Positions 6,353 through 14,282 of a DNA stretch of 15,505 nt are shown in pieces (within the stretch, counting starts at the first letter, position 1; each line of letters opens with the position of its first letter). Under the pieces are notes generated by a model that saw nothing but the letters and a program-made list of their open reading frames with translations, ran no database searches and was not told where the DNA came from. Location of the stretch: the NCBI GenBank assembly GCA_039815415.1, contig JBCBZH010000076.1:1-15505 (forward strand), in the 5' to 3' direction. This DNA is from JBCBZH01 sp039815415 (GTDB lineage Bacteria; Bacteroidota; Rhodothermia; Rhodothermales; Rubricoccaceae). The position numbers and the translations under genes are program-made.

Positions 6353-8818
6353 TTACTGCCCGATGGGCGAGCCCGGGGGGGCAGTCAGATCATCCGGACG
6401 GAGCTCCGGGTCGAAGTCCCGATTCAGGAACCGGTCGATCTCTCCGGCGAGCCAGACACCGTGGGCGCGGTCGTCATCGCGCCAAGAACGGAGACGCGGA
6501 GCGAGGCCCGTCAGGTACGCCTCGGTCTGTGCGCGCACGGAGACAGCCGCATCCGAGTCAGACGCCAGCTCGATGAGGGCGTTCACCCAGGCCGTCCAGG
6601 TCGAGCGTTGGATTTGAGCCTCGTAGGCTGTGGCGACACTGTCGGTCCTCAGGGCCTCGTCGGTGCGGACGAGGAGCGCCGTGAATCCGGGCATCGAGCT
6701 GTCGAGGTCGTGTTGGATGACGAGGCGCGCAGCCCGGTCGGCATTGAGGAGGTAGGAGAATGTGAGCGCAGCCGCGGTCTCTGCCGGAGCGAGAGGGTCG
6801 AAGGGAAGGCCGGTGCGTCCGTCGAACAGCTCGCGGGTCGGTCCGTAGCCCGGCGGACGCGGCGGGATCATCGACCGAGCCGCGTCGGGAAGCGCCAGCT
6901 CGCGAGGCGAGACGGTCTCCAGAAGCGCATCAATCGCCTCGAGCTGGCGAGCGGCAGCGATAGGAGTCGGCGCCGTCGCTTGGGCGCCGCGCTCCGTGTA
7001 CGCGTAGTTCACGCCGCCGACGAGGTGGGCCGTGCCATCCACCTGATAGCGGTGGCGGAGGTACAGGGGCACGAGTACCTCCTCGAGCATCGCCATCGGG
7101 CGGCCCTGGCGGATGGCAGCTTCGTCGAAGGCGTCCAGCGCGACACGGCGGACCGCCATCTCGTCGCGGAGGGCCTGGACTGGGTCGGTGCCGTTGTCCC
7201 AGAGTGCGGCCACCGGGGTGGCGGCTCCGGCGGGGCGTGCGTCGCTGTCGGTCAGGTAGAGCAGGCCGCGCTGGCGGTTCTCCACGAGCACCTCGGCCGG
7301 CGTGCTGGGGTCTGGTGCGTAGCCGTAGCGAACGGCCTGGATGTCCCACTCGCCCATGCCCACATCGTAGGCCTGGGACAAGTCGATCTGGCCGTTGACG
7401 AGCCGCGCGAGCGGCGCGGGGTAGTCCATCACCGAGGCACGGTCCTGCGTGCTGGCGGCGAAGTTGTGCGCCAGCCCGATGGTGTGGCCGACCTCATGAG
7501 CGGAGAGCTGGCGGAGGCGCGCCAGCGCGAGCTGGAGCATCGGGTCCTCGGCCTCCGACGGGAATCCGTCAGCGTTGGCACCGGTGTAGGGGGCCAGCAG
7601 GCCCTCGGCGAGGAGGTAGTCCTGCCGGACGCGTAGGGAGCCGAGGGAGACGTGCCCTTTGAGGATCTCGCCCGTGCGTGGGTCCACGACGGATGCGCCG
7701 TAGCTCCATCCGCGCGTGGCGCGGTGCACCCACTGGATGGTGCTGTACCGAACGTCCAGCGGATCGACCGAGTCGGGCCGGACCTCCACGCGGTAGCCAT
7801 CCCGGAAGCCTGCCGCCTCGAAGGCGTCGGCCCACCAGCGTGCGCCATCAAGCAGCGCCGAGCGGACCGGCTCCGGCGTGCCCGGATCGAGGTAGTAGAC
7901 AATGGGCTCAACGGGCGTACAGAGACCATCGGCTCCCGGCGCATCCGCACATTCGAGGCGGTGGCGGGTGATCCAGCGCTGCGTCAGGTCCTCGCCGATG
8001 GGCACAGCATAGTCAGCGTAGCTGGTGGCGAAGTATCCCGAGGCTGGGTGAAAGGCGCGCGGCTCGTACGCGAGCTCCGGCAGCGCCACAAACGAGTGGC
8101 GGATGCGAACGGTCGGCGAGGAGGGATCGGCAGCAACCTGTCGAACGAAGCGGCCAGGATTCGAGCTGGCGAACGTCAGGCGGGCTTCCAACTCAGTGTT
8201 GCGCGGGAACGCCTTGAGCGCGCTCGGCACCGGCGCGCTGCGACGCTTGTCCAAAGAGAAGCTGCCCTGTCCAGTCCGCCGAAGCGTGTTGACGACCCCG
8301 TGCGCGTCGCGCACCACGAAGTCCGTCGCGTCGATCAGCACGCGCCCGTCCGTTTCAGCGCCGATGTCGAAGCCCCAGACGACACTGGAAGCGAAGGCGT
8401 CCTCCACAGCGAGGCGCTCCGCGGGGTTGTCTGAGTTCGCGCGGTAGCGCAGGTTGGGCTGCACCATCAGCACGCGCGGTCCCACACGCTCAAACCGGAC
8501 GATGCGCTCGCCTCCGAGCTGGCTCCGGTCGAGCCCAATGTCGTTCGACCCAAGTCCCGCCGCGAGGCTGTTTACGTAAAGCAGGTCGGTGTTGAGGTCC
8601 CGAATCTCCAGCCACACCTTGCCGTCGGACGCATCCCAGTAGACGGGCACGAAGCCATCGTGCGCGTCCATGTCCGCCGTCTTGGCCTCGATGGAGGTGG
8701 GGGCGGGTATCGGGCTGGCGGGTGGCGTCGGGCTGGTGGTGGGCGGAGTCGAGGGGGCTGTTGCAGAGCATCCTGCGATCAGGGCCGCCAGCGTGAGGAG
8801 GGGGAGGAGGCGGGACAT
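6353..8818 (-). CDS. Lipoprotein zinc metalloprotease (DUF5117/DUF4953 type)
   Basis: An 821-residue putative outer-membrane or periplasmic protease. ATG at 8818 begins a lipoprotein signal (MSRLLPLLTLAALIAGC, lipid Cys17) followed by a Pro/Thr/Ser-rich linker (residues 18-42). The N-terminal half (about 45-300) matches the DUF5117-like region ('FVPVYWDASDGKVWLEI', 'LLYVNSLAAGLGSNDIGLDR'). The catalytic domain has HEVGHTIGLAHN at 441-452, giving three zinc-binding histidines and the general base Glu442. A downstream Met-turn (SVMDYPAP, about 462-469) and 'GMGEWDIQAVRYGY' are family landmarks. These are zincin/metzincin-like proteases common in Bacteroidota; substrates are unknown. The residues upstream of 8818 do not look like protein. 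The gene is monocistronic and ends convergently with the subunit 3 gene. Confidence 0.93.
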   Translation of the reverse strand: MSRLLPLLTLAALIAGCSATAPSTPPTTSPTPPASPIPAPTSIEAKTADMDAHDGFVPVYWDASDGKVWLEIRDLNTDLLYVNSLAAGLGSNDIGLDRSQLGGERIVRFERVGPRVLMVQPNLRYRANSDNPAERLAVEDAFASSVVWGFDIGAETDGRVLIDATDFVVRDAHGVVNTLRRTGQGSFSLDKRRSAPVPSALKAFPRNTELEARLTFASSNPGRFVRQVAADPSSPTVRIRHSFVALPELAYEPRAFHPASGYFATSYADYAVPIGEDLTQRWITRHRLECADAPGADGLCTPVEPIVYYLDPGTPEPVRSALLDGARWWADAFEAAGFRDGYRVEVRPDSVDPLDVRYSTIQWVHRATRGWSYGASVVDPRTGEILKGHVSLGSLRVRQDYLLAEGLLAPYTGANADGFPSEAEDPMLQLALARLRQLSAHEVGHTIGLAHNFAASTQDRASVMDYPAPLARLVNGQIDLSQAYDVGMGEWDIQAVRYGYAPDPSTPAEVLVENRQRGLLYLTDSDARPAGAATPVAALWDNGTDPVQALRDEMAVRRVALDAFDEAAIRQGRPMAMLEEVLVPLYLRHRYQVDGTAHLVGGVNYAYTERGAQATAPTPIAAARQLEAIDALLETVSPRELALPDAARSMIPPRPPGYGPTRELFDGRTGLPFDPLAPAETAAALTFSYLLNADRAARLVIQHDLDSSMPGFTALLVRTDEALRTDSVATAYEAQIQRSTWTAWVNALIELASDSDAAVSVRAQTEAYLTGLAPRLRSWRDDDRAHGVWLAGEIDRFLNRDFDPELRPDDLTAPPGSPIGQ

Positions 8819-8880
8819 GTCAGATTCTGAGGGAAAAGTCTTGGCGGGGCGACAGAGCACCCGTAGATGACGCCATGTAT

Positions 8881-8901
8881 GGTGTCTCGGGCAGAGGCAC
8901 C
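8881..8901 (-). terminator. Short hairpin between the phosphatase and protease genes
   Basis: GGTGTCTC (8881-8888) and GAGGCACC (8894-8901) form an 8-bp stem with one G-T pair and a 5-nt loop, 44 bp after the end of the four-gene operon and 62 bp upstream of the protease start. There is no T-run on the minus strand. It is a candidate terminator only. Confidence 0.3.
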
Positions 8902-8944
8902 ACGCAGGCGGCAGCACGCACAGCCCGAAGGTAGGCCGCGCTCC

Positions 8945-9292
8945 TTATCCTGGCAGCAAGGGCGTCACGCGCTGGCGAAGAAGGTCCACCAACGCCGGGT
9001 CCATGAAGCCATAGTCGTCCGGGATTCCGAGCGCCACCGTTCGTGTGTCTCGGAGCTCGGATCCAAACGTGTTGACGAGCTGGCGGCGGTGCCGGGCCTC
9101 CATCGCCACGATCAGATCCGCCCACTCCACCAGATCGAGTGACACGCGTTCCTCGGCATCGGGTGCTGTCCCTGCCGAGAGCGCCTCCACGCCCGGCGCG
9201 CTGGCGAACACGGCCTCGGCGGTGGGGCTTCGAAGCCGGTTGCGGCTGCACACGAACAAGACGCGGACAGGTCGGCTCGTCAGCTCGTTCAC
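8945..9292 (-). CDS. COG4551-type low-molecular-weight protein-tyrosine-phosphatase-like protein
   Basis: A 115-residue protein. 'VLFVCSRNRLRSPTAEAVF' contains the phosphatase P-loop C-x5-R-S (Cys15, Arg21, Ser22), close to but not the same as the classical CxGNxCRSP loop. 'GIPDDYGFMDPALVDLL' near residues 89-105 carries the aspartate region and matches the short COG4551 branch. The start is GTG at 9292, overlapping the TGA of the oxidase gene by 4 bp (GTGA); the open frame upstream to 9451 lies inside the oxidase gene and lacks family similarity. As the last gene of a sugar-lipid operon it may dephosphorylate a tyrosine kinase/transport regulator or a small molecule; neither is shown. The family call is firm; the role is inferred. 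Confidence 0.82.
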   Translation of the reverse strand: MNELTSRPVRVLFVCSRNRLRSPTAEAVFASAPGVEALSAGTAPDAEERVSLDLVEWADLIVAMEARHRRQLVNTFGSELRDTRTVALGIPDDYGFMDPALVDLLRQRVTPLLPG

Positions 9293-10608
9293 GCCGTCAC
9301 CCGCCGCCAGAACGAGGAGGAAAACGCCGGATCGATGAACGCGCTGAACGTCTCCCACTGCGGGAAGTACGATCGGAAGCTCTCGGGTGTCATGCAGGCG
9401 TCCTTGGCCGGATACACGACGCCGCCTGCCTCGCGCACGATGGCATCGCATGAATGGAGCAGTCGAATCGTTTCGGAGCCTCGATTGGGAAGATCCAGAG
9501 CCAGCGTGACGCCAGGACGCGGGAACGACATCAGGCCGGGCGAAGGCACGTCCCCGAAGGTCTTTAACACAGCGAGGAACGATCCCGCGCCAGCTCGAGC
9601 GAGCCGATCCAACACCTCACGGACCGCATCGTGCGAGTCGGCGAAGGGCACGACGAACTGGTACTGGTAGAATCCCCGCTTCCCGTATCCCCGGTTCCAC
9701 TGCCCGATGGCATCGAGCGGGTAGAAGAACGGGCGGTAGTGGACGCGAGAGCGGACCTCGAGCTGACGCTGCCTGTGGTAGTACGCCGTGTTGAAGGCGC
9801 GGACGGTAAAGCGATTGAGTGCCCATGAGGGCGCATCGACGGGCATCGACAGGCGCGGTGTGGCGGTAGCGCCCGGCTCGGGAAGCGAGGTGCCTGATCC
9901 CGTGGCGTGGTCGCCTTCGACCAAGAGACCGCGTCCTTCTGGTCTCAGCGTGTCCAGCCACGAGACCACGTAGGGGCTCCGGGCATTCGCCAGCTCGTTG
10001 ATCTCGAAGAAGGCATCGAGCGAGTCGAAGCGCGTGGAGGTCTGGTCGATGGCATCGCTCTGGATGCGGAGCAGTCGGAACTCGACCCACGTGATGAGGC
10101 CCGTCAGGCCGAGGCCGCCGATGGTGGCGCGAAACAAGTCGGCGTGCTCGCCGCCGGGCGTCAGCTCGAGACGCTCGCCGGAGGAACGCACCAGCTCCAT
10201 CGCCGTCACGAACCGTCCGAAGGTGCCTGCGACGTGGTGGTTCTTGCCGTGGACATCGTTGGCGACGGCCCCGCCGAGCGTGACGTACTGCGTGCCGGGC
10301 GTGACGGGCAGAAACCACCCATGGGGCACGATCCGCGCGAGGACACCCGCCAGTGTCATGCCTGCCTCTGCTCGGAAGACGCCGTTCTTAATGTCAAACG
10401 CTAGGGTGCGGTCCAGGGCGTCCGTGTCGAGTAGCGTACCGCCGTGGTTCAAGCAGGCGTCGCCATAGGAGCGGCCCTGGCCGTAGGCCAGCATCGGCTC
10501 TTCTGCTGGCAGGCGAGCGTCCCGGTCCTTAAGGCTCACCACTCGAGCTGGCAAGGCCTTCGGGAGACGGCCCCAGCTTTCATACGCAGGCGTGGATGAG
10601 TGGACCAT
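9289..10608 (-). CDS. dprE1: DprE1-like FAD-dependent decaprenylphosphoryl-ribose 2-oxidase
   Basis: A 439-residue FAD oxidase of the VAO/PCMH class. 'YGQGRSYGD' (42-50) and 'TPGTQYVTLGGAVANDVHGKNHH' (about 103-125) are hallmarks of DprE1, which oxidises the C2 hydroxyl of polyprenyl-phosphoryl-ribose as the first half of its epimerisation to arabinose. Lys402 in 'YPAKDA' corresponds to the catalytic lysine near the C-terminus of the mycobacterial enzyme. Where the mycobacterial enzyme has the benzothiazinone-targeted Cys387, this one reads 'GVTLALDLP', with Ala370 at that place (alignment from memory). It follows the UbiA-family gene by 12 bp and overlaps the phosphatase by 4 bp. The partner reductase DprE2 is not in the window. 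The assignment to this reaction rests on both sequence and the UbiA neighbour. Confidence 0.82.
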   Translation of the reverse strand: MVHSSTPAYESWGRLPKALPARVVSLKDRDARLPAEEPMLAYGQGRSYGDACLNHGGTLLDTDALDRTLAFDIKNGVFRAEAGMTLAGVLARIVPHGWFLPVTPGTQYVTLGGAVANDVHGKNHHVAGTFGRFVTAMELVRSSGERLELTPGGEHADLFRATIGGLGLTGLITWVEFRLLRIQSDAIDQTSTRFDSLDAFFEINELANARSPYVVSWLDTLRPEGRGLLVEGDHATGSGTSLPEPGATATPRLSMPVDAPSWALNRFTVRAFNTAYYHRQRQLEVRSRVHYRPFFYPLDAIGQWNRGYGKRGFYQYQFVVPFADSHDAVREVLDRLARAGAGSFLAVLKTFGDVPSPGLMSFPRPGVTLALDLPNRGSETIRLLHSCDAIVREAGGVVYPAKDACMTPESFRSYFPQWETFSAFIDPAFSSSFWRRVTA

Positions 10609-10620
10609 TGAACTGGCGAG

Positions 10621-11532
10621 TTACCGGGCGGCGAACGTAAGCACGAGCGCGACCGTCGCCACTACGCCATAGCTGACGCCGTCCTTGACCGCAAAGAGCA
10701 CCGGGTCATCCAGCATCTTGCCTCGATGAGCGAGCAGCCACATTCGCATCGTCCAGTAGAGCACGGCAGGAAGCGCCAGCCCAATCCAACTGGGGTGCGT
10801 GTAGAGCGTCTGGATCTCGGGGCTCGACATGTAGAGCGCCAGCACCAGGATGGAGAGCAGGCCACACGTGGGGCCCAGCACGCGCACCAGAGCGGCATCG
10901 TCGGCCACGTAGCCGCGTCCGTTCTCGGCAGAGGCCTCGCCCGTTTCGATGCGCCTCAACTCGGTGTAGCGTTTCAGAAGCGCCAGCCCGAGGAAGAAGA
11001 ACATCGAGAAGGCGAGAAGCCACCCCGAAAGCGGGATGCCCGTCGCAGCGCCTCCGGCGATCACACGCAGCGCGTAGAGCCCCGCCAGCACGAGCACGTC
11101 CAGTAGGGGGACGGATTTCAGGCGCAGCGAATACGCGAGCGTGGTGATGGTGTAGGCACCAAGCGCAGCCAGAAACGCCGAGGGCAGGGTGAGCGTCGCC
11201 AGCCCGAAGGCGCCGCCAACGAGTGCCACCGCCAGCCCGATGCCGGTTGACGGCGAGAGCGCTCCAGAAGCGAAGGGCCGGTGCCGCTTGGTCGGGTGCG
11301 ACCGGTCGTGCTCCTGGTCTAGCAAGTCGTTGACCACATACGTCCCGCTCGCGCACAAGCACAGGGCCACCACCGCCCATCCGGTCAACGCAAGAATCTT
11401 GGGTTCTCCCATGCGATGGGCGAGGAACGCCGGGAGAACCGCCAGCGCGTTCTTCGCCCACTGGTGTGGCCGGAGCGCACGGACAACCGCTCGAGCTGGC
11501 GCACCGGCAGACGAGGGATCGGTCGGGTTCAT
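10621..11532 (-). CDS. UbiA-family prenyltransferase, probable polyprenyl-phosphate phosphoribosyltransferase
   Basis: A 303-residue membrane protein with about eight to nine helices. 'LRPHQWAKNALAVLPAF' (20-36) is the start typical of the decaprenyl-phosphate 5-phosphoribosyltransferase (Rv3806c-like) branch of UbiA. The first Asp-rich motif NDLLDQEHD lies at 68-76, binding Mg-diphosphate. The second region is 'DDPVLFAVKD' at about 275-284. The expected reaction transfers phosphoribose from PRPP to a polyprenyl phosphate on the cytoplasmic face. ATG at 11532 overlaps the stop of the glycosyltransferase gene by 4 bp (ATGA). The intergenic 12 bp to the next gene is a single near-copy of the iterated motif. 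An aromatic prenyltransferase role is less likely given the DprE1-like neighbour. Confidence 0.85.
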   Translation of the reverse strand: MNPTDPSSAGAPARAVVRALRPHQWAKNALAVLPAFLAHRMGEPKILALTGWAVVALCLCASGTYVVNDLLDQEHDRSHPTKRHRPFASGALSPSTGIGLAVALVGGAFGLATLTLPSAFLAALGAYTITTLAYSLRLKSVPLLDVLVLAGLYALRVIAGGAATGIPLSGWLLAFSMFFFLGLALLKRYTELRRIETGEASAENGRGYVADDAALVRVLGPTCGLLSILVLALYMSSPEIQTLYTHPSWIGLALPAVLYWTMRMWLLAHRGKMLDDPVLFAVKDGVSYGVVATVALVLTFAAR

Positions 11533-12680
11533 GCTGAAGCGGATCGAGACGGATGCCGCCTCACGACGGCGGCCAGTGCCAGGGCGCACAAGATGGCAAG
11601 TCCGGGCTCTGCGATGAACGTAAAGCGGGGCAGGGCGAAAAAGAACGCGAACAGGGCCGTGGTTGCCAGAGCCGGACAGGCGAGCAGCCACGCGATCGGC
11701 TTCCGTCGGTGGAGGGCAAGTCCCGCCAGCCCGACCACGAGCAATGGAAAGCGAAGGCCGAGGAGTGCGTTCTGCCACAGAGGTCGGTCCGCGGCGCCCC
11801 GGTCCTGAGGCCACGGACTCCAGAGGTCCCACACCGTACGGAGGCGCTCCCCAGCAAACGCAGCTGGGGTTTCCCGTGCGTGACGGAGGTAGGCCGGCAC
11901 GGCGCTCGCCCGCTCGGCGTCCGTGAAGCGCGGCGCCGAGGCAATCACCTCGTCTGGGTCGTCGGCGATGGCGATGAGAAGGTTGACGTGCAGGTTCGAG
12001 GACGACGCCAGATGACCTGTGGAGACAGCCAGACTATGCGCGCCCAAGATCAGCACAAGGCCGACCCCATAGGGGAGCACAAGCGTCCGGACGGATCCCA
12101 TCCACAGCGCGAGAATCCCGATGCCAGCAGCAACGGGTGCCAGCGCGGTTCGGAGCATCAGCGCCAGCCCGAGCACGATGCCCGCGCCAGCACTCCACCG
12201 CCAGCTCGAGGTCTGATGCGCCCGGAGGACTCCGTACAGGGCCAGCATGAGCAGAAACGTGGTGGGAACCTCCGTGAGCAGAAAGCGGGTGTAGTTGATC
12301 GGGTGGGGATACACGGCCACGATCATCGCGGCGAGTGCGGCAACGGGCTGGCGATCCAGCGCCCGTGCAATCGCATAGGTGAGGCCTACAGTGGCGGCCC
12401 CCCAGAGCACGTTGAGGCTCTGAACCACGGGCACGATGGCTGTTGACGGCACCACCGACAGCAGTCCAGCCAGAAACAGCGGGTAGCCATTGGGGGCGAA
12501 GGACCTCGGTTCGCCCTCGAGGATGGCACGCGCCATCCAGCCGTAGATGCGGGTGTCCACGCTGTCCCAGGGCAGGTCCGCGACGAAGCAGACAATCAGG
12601 CGAGTCGCCAGCCCGACACCAACCGGAACGGCCCACCAGAGGAACGCTGGGATTCGGGCGAGTCGGGAGGGGGGCTCCAT
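11529..12680 (-). CDS. GT39/ArnT-like polytopic glycosyltransferase (GT-C fold)
   Basis: A 383-residue integral membrane protein with roughly nine or ten helices. After the first helix comes 'PWDSVDTRIYGWMARAILEGE' (37-57), where the acidic residue (Asp39 or Asp42) followed by R-x-Y matches the first extracytoplasmic loop of GT-C enzymes. 'YTRFLLTEVPTTFLLMLALYG' resembles the conserved PMT_2 segment. These enzymes transfer sugars from polyprenyl-phosphate donors on the outer side of the membrane. As first gene of the operon it may use the pentose lipid made by the UbiA and DprE1-like enzymes, but the donor is inferred. ATG at 12680 was chosen; the same frame runs on to 13775 but there it is antisense to glyS and not protein-like. 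It ends in a basic 'RRHPSRSASA'. Confidence 0.82.
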   Translation of the reverse strand: MEPPSRLARIPAFLWWAVPVGVGLATRLIVCFVADLPWDSVDTRIYGWMARAILEGEPRSFAPNGYPLFLAGLLSVVPSTAIVPVVQSLNVLWGAATVGLTYAIARALDRQPVAALAAMIVAVYPHPINYTRFLLTEVPTTFLLMLALYGVLRAHQTSSWRWSAGAGIVLGLALMLRTALAPVAAGIGILALWMGSVRTLVLPYGVGLVLILGAHSLAVSTGHLASSSNLHVNLLIAIADDPDEVIASAPRFTDAERASAVPAYLRHARETPAAFAGERLRTVWDLWSPWPQDRGAADRPLWQNALLGLRFPLLVVGLAGLALHRRKPIAWLLACPALATTALFAFFFALPRFTFIAEPGLAILCALALAAVVRRHPSRSASA

Positions 12681-12794
12681 GCAGGGCGTGGCGATCCGCG
12701 ACAGGATAGCGGCGGTCGAGCTGGCGAGGGCAGTTCGATGCTGCGCCGAGGGGACGCACGGACTTCCTTTCAGATTCGCCAGCCCGGTGGCCGG
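12681..12794. promoter_or_regulatory. Divergent promoter region of the pentose-lipid operon and glyS
   Basis: These 114 bp lie between two divergent start codons and should hold both promoters, but no clear boxes were recognised. The region contains an exact TCGAGCTGGCGA at 12716-12727 and, in opposite orientation, TCGCCAGCCCGG at 12776-12787, only 7 bp before the glyS start, so the two could pair (10 of 12). Confidence 0.4.
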
Positions 12795-14282
12795 ATGTCC
12801 CGATCTTCGCGGTCCCCATTCCGACTCGACATGGCCGACCTCGACACGATCGTCTCCCTCTCGAAGCGCCGCGGCTTCCTCTTTCCATCCTCCGAGATCT
12901 ATGGCGGCCTCGGCGCCGTGTACGACTACGGCCCGCTCGGCGTCGAGCTGAAGCGCAACGTGCGCGAGCGCTGGTGGAACGCGATGGTCCGCGAGCACGA
13001 CAACGTCGTCGGCATCGATGCGGCCATCCTCATGCACCCGACCACCTGGAAGGCCTCGGGGCACGTGGATGCGTTCTCGGATCCGCTCATCGACGACAAG
13101 CAGTCCAAACGCCGCTACCGCGCCGACCAGCTCATTGAGGGGCACATCGCGAAGCTGCAGAAGAAGAGCAAGGACGAACGGGCGCAAGCGGTCCACGCAC
13201 GCTTTGTGGAGGCACTCAACGCCGACAACCCCGCCAGCGCGTTGGGCGACATCATCCAGGAGGAAGAGATCCGAAGCCCTGACTCCGGCGCCTTCGACTG
13301 GACCGAGGTGCGCCAGTTCAATCTCATGTTTGAGACGGCAACGGGCGCGCTGGCGGAGGACGCCAACAAGCTCTACCTCCGCCCGGAGACCGCGCAGGGC
13401 ATCTTCGTCCACTTCAAGGACGTGGCGGAGACCGCCCGCCAGCAGGTGCCGTTCGGCATCGCGCAGATCGGCAAGGCATTCCGCAACGAGATCGTGGCCA
13501 GGCAGTTCATCTTCCGGATGCGCGAGTTCGAGCAGATGGAGATGCAGTACTTCGTCGAGCCCGGCACACAGATGGAGCACTACGAGGCCTGGGCCGAGAA
13601 GCGGATCGCGTGGCACCGCGGCCTCGGCATCCGACCGGAGAAGCTCCGCTGGCACGACCACGAGAAGCTGGCCCACTATGCCGACGCCGCCAAGGACGTG
13701 CAGTATGAGTTCCCCTTTGGCTGGAACGAGATCGAGGGCATTCACTCCCGCACAGACTATGACCTCGCACGCCACCAGGAATACAGCGGCAAGAAGCTCG
13801 AGTACTTCAACCCGCAGACGCAGGAGCGCTTCATCCCATACGTGGTCGAGACCTCCGTCGGGCTAGACCGCACAATCCTGATGATCCTCTGCGATGCCTA
13901 TCGCGAGGAAGAGGTCACCAACGGCGAGAAGACCGAGTCCCGGACCGTCCTGAAGTTCCATCCGGCGCTGGCGCCCTTCACAGCAGCGGTTTTCCCGCTC
14001 GTCAAGAAGGACGGGATGCCCGATCTGGCGCACCAGATCGAAGCCGACCTCCGGCGCCAGTTCAACGTCACCTACGACGAGAAGGGAGCCGTCGGGCGCC
14101 GGTACCGCCGTCAGGACGAGATCGGGACGCCGTTCGCGATCACCGTGGACGGCGACTCGGTGGCCGAGGGGACGGTGACAGTTCGGAATCGGGACTCGAT
14201 GGCACAGGACCGGATTCCGGCTGACTCCGTTCGGCGCTATCTCGAGGACCAGATCGACGCCTGGGTACCGGCCGGCTCGTAG
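12795..14282 (+). CDS. glyS: Glycyl-tRNA synthetase (dimeric, eukaryote/archaea-like class)
   Basis: A 495-residue class II synthetase that charges tRNA-Gly. 'KRRGFLFPSSEIYGG' (24-38) and 'YDYGPLGVELKRNV' (43-56) are diagnostic for the alpha-2 form used instead of the GlyQ/GlyS tetramer. 'LYLRPETAQGIFVHF' (193-207), motif 2 'GKAFRNEIVARQFIFRMREF' (226-245) and motif 3 'ETSVGLDRT' (352-360) complete the active site. The C-terminal anticodon-binding domain begins near 'HPALAPFTAAVFPL'. An insertion at 110-160 is usual for bacterial members. The start is uncertain: ATG 12795 was chosen, ATG 12831 would begin 'MADLDTIV', and ATG 12738 adds an unlikely leader. The 3' end overlaps the convergent TerB-like frame. 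Confidence 0.96.
   Translation: MSRSSRSPFRLDMADLDTIVSLSKRRGFLFPSSEIYGGLGAVYDYGPLGVELKRNVRERWWNAMVREHDNVVGIDAAILMHPTTWKASGHVDAFSDPLIDDKQSKRRYRADQLIEGHIAKLQKKSKDERAQAVHARFVEALNADNPASALGDIIQEEEIRSPDSGAFDWTEVRQFNLMFETATGALAEDANKLYLRPETAQGIFVHFKDVAETARQQVPFGIAQIGKAFRNEIVARQFIFRMREFEQMEMQYFVEPGTQMEHYEAWAEKRIAWHRGLGIRPEKLRWHDHEKLAHYADAAKDVQYEFPFGWNEIEGIHSRTDYDLARHQEYSGKKLEYFNPQTQERFIPYVVETSVGLDRTILMILCDAYREEEVTNGEKTESRTVLKFHPALAPFTAAVFPLVKKDGMPDLAHQIEADLRRQFNVTYDEKGAVGRRYRRQDEIGTPFAITVDGDSVAEGTVTVRNRDSMAQDRIPADSVRRYLEDQIDAWVPAGS

Noticed and set aside
6461..8434. Long plus-strand open frames opposite the metalloprotease
   Set aside because: The minus-strand protein has a lipoprotein signal, HExxHxxGxxH and Met-turn; the opposite frames are Arg/Gly/Val-rich without motifs.
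9293..9451. N-terminal extension of the phosphatase frame to an upstream start
   Set aside because: It lies inside the DprE1-like gene and lacks family similarity; GTG 9292 gives the typical 4-bp operon overlap.
12681..13775. Upstream extension of the glycosyltransferase frame
   Set aside because: This part is antisense to the conserved glycyl-tRNA synthetase and is not protein-like; ATG 12680 starts at the first membrane helix.
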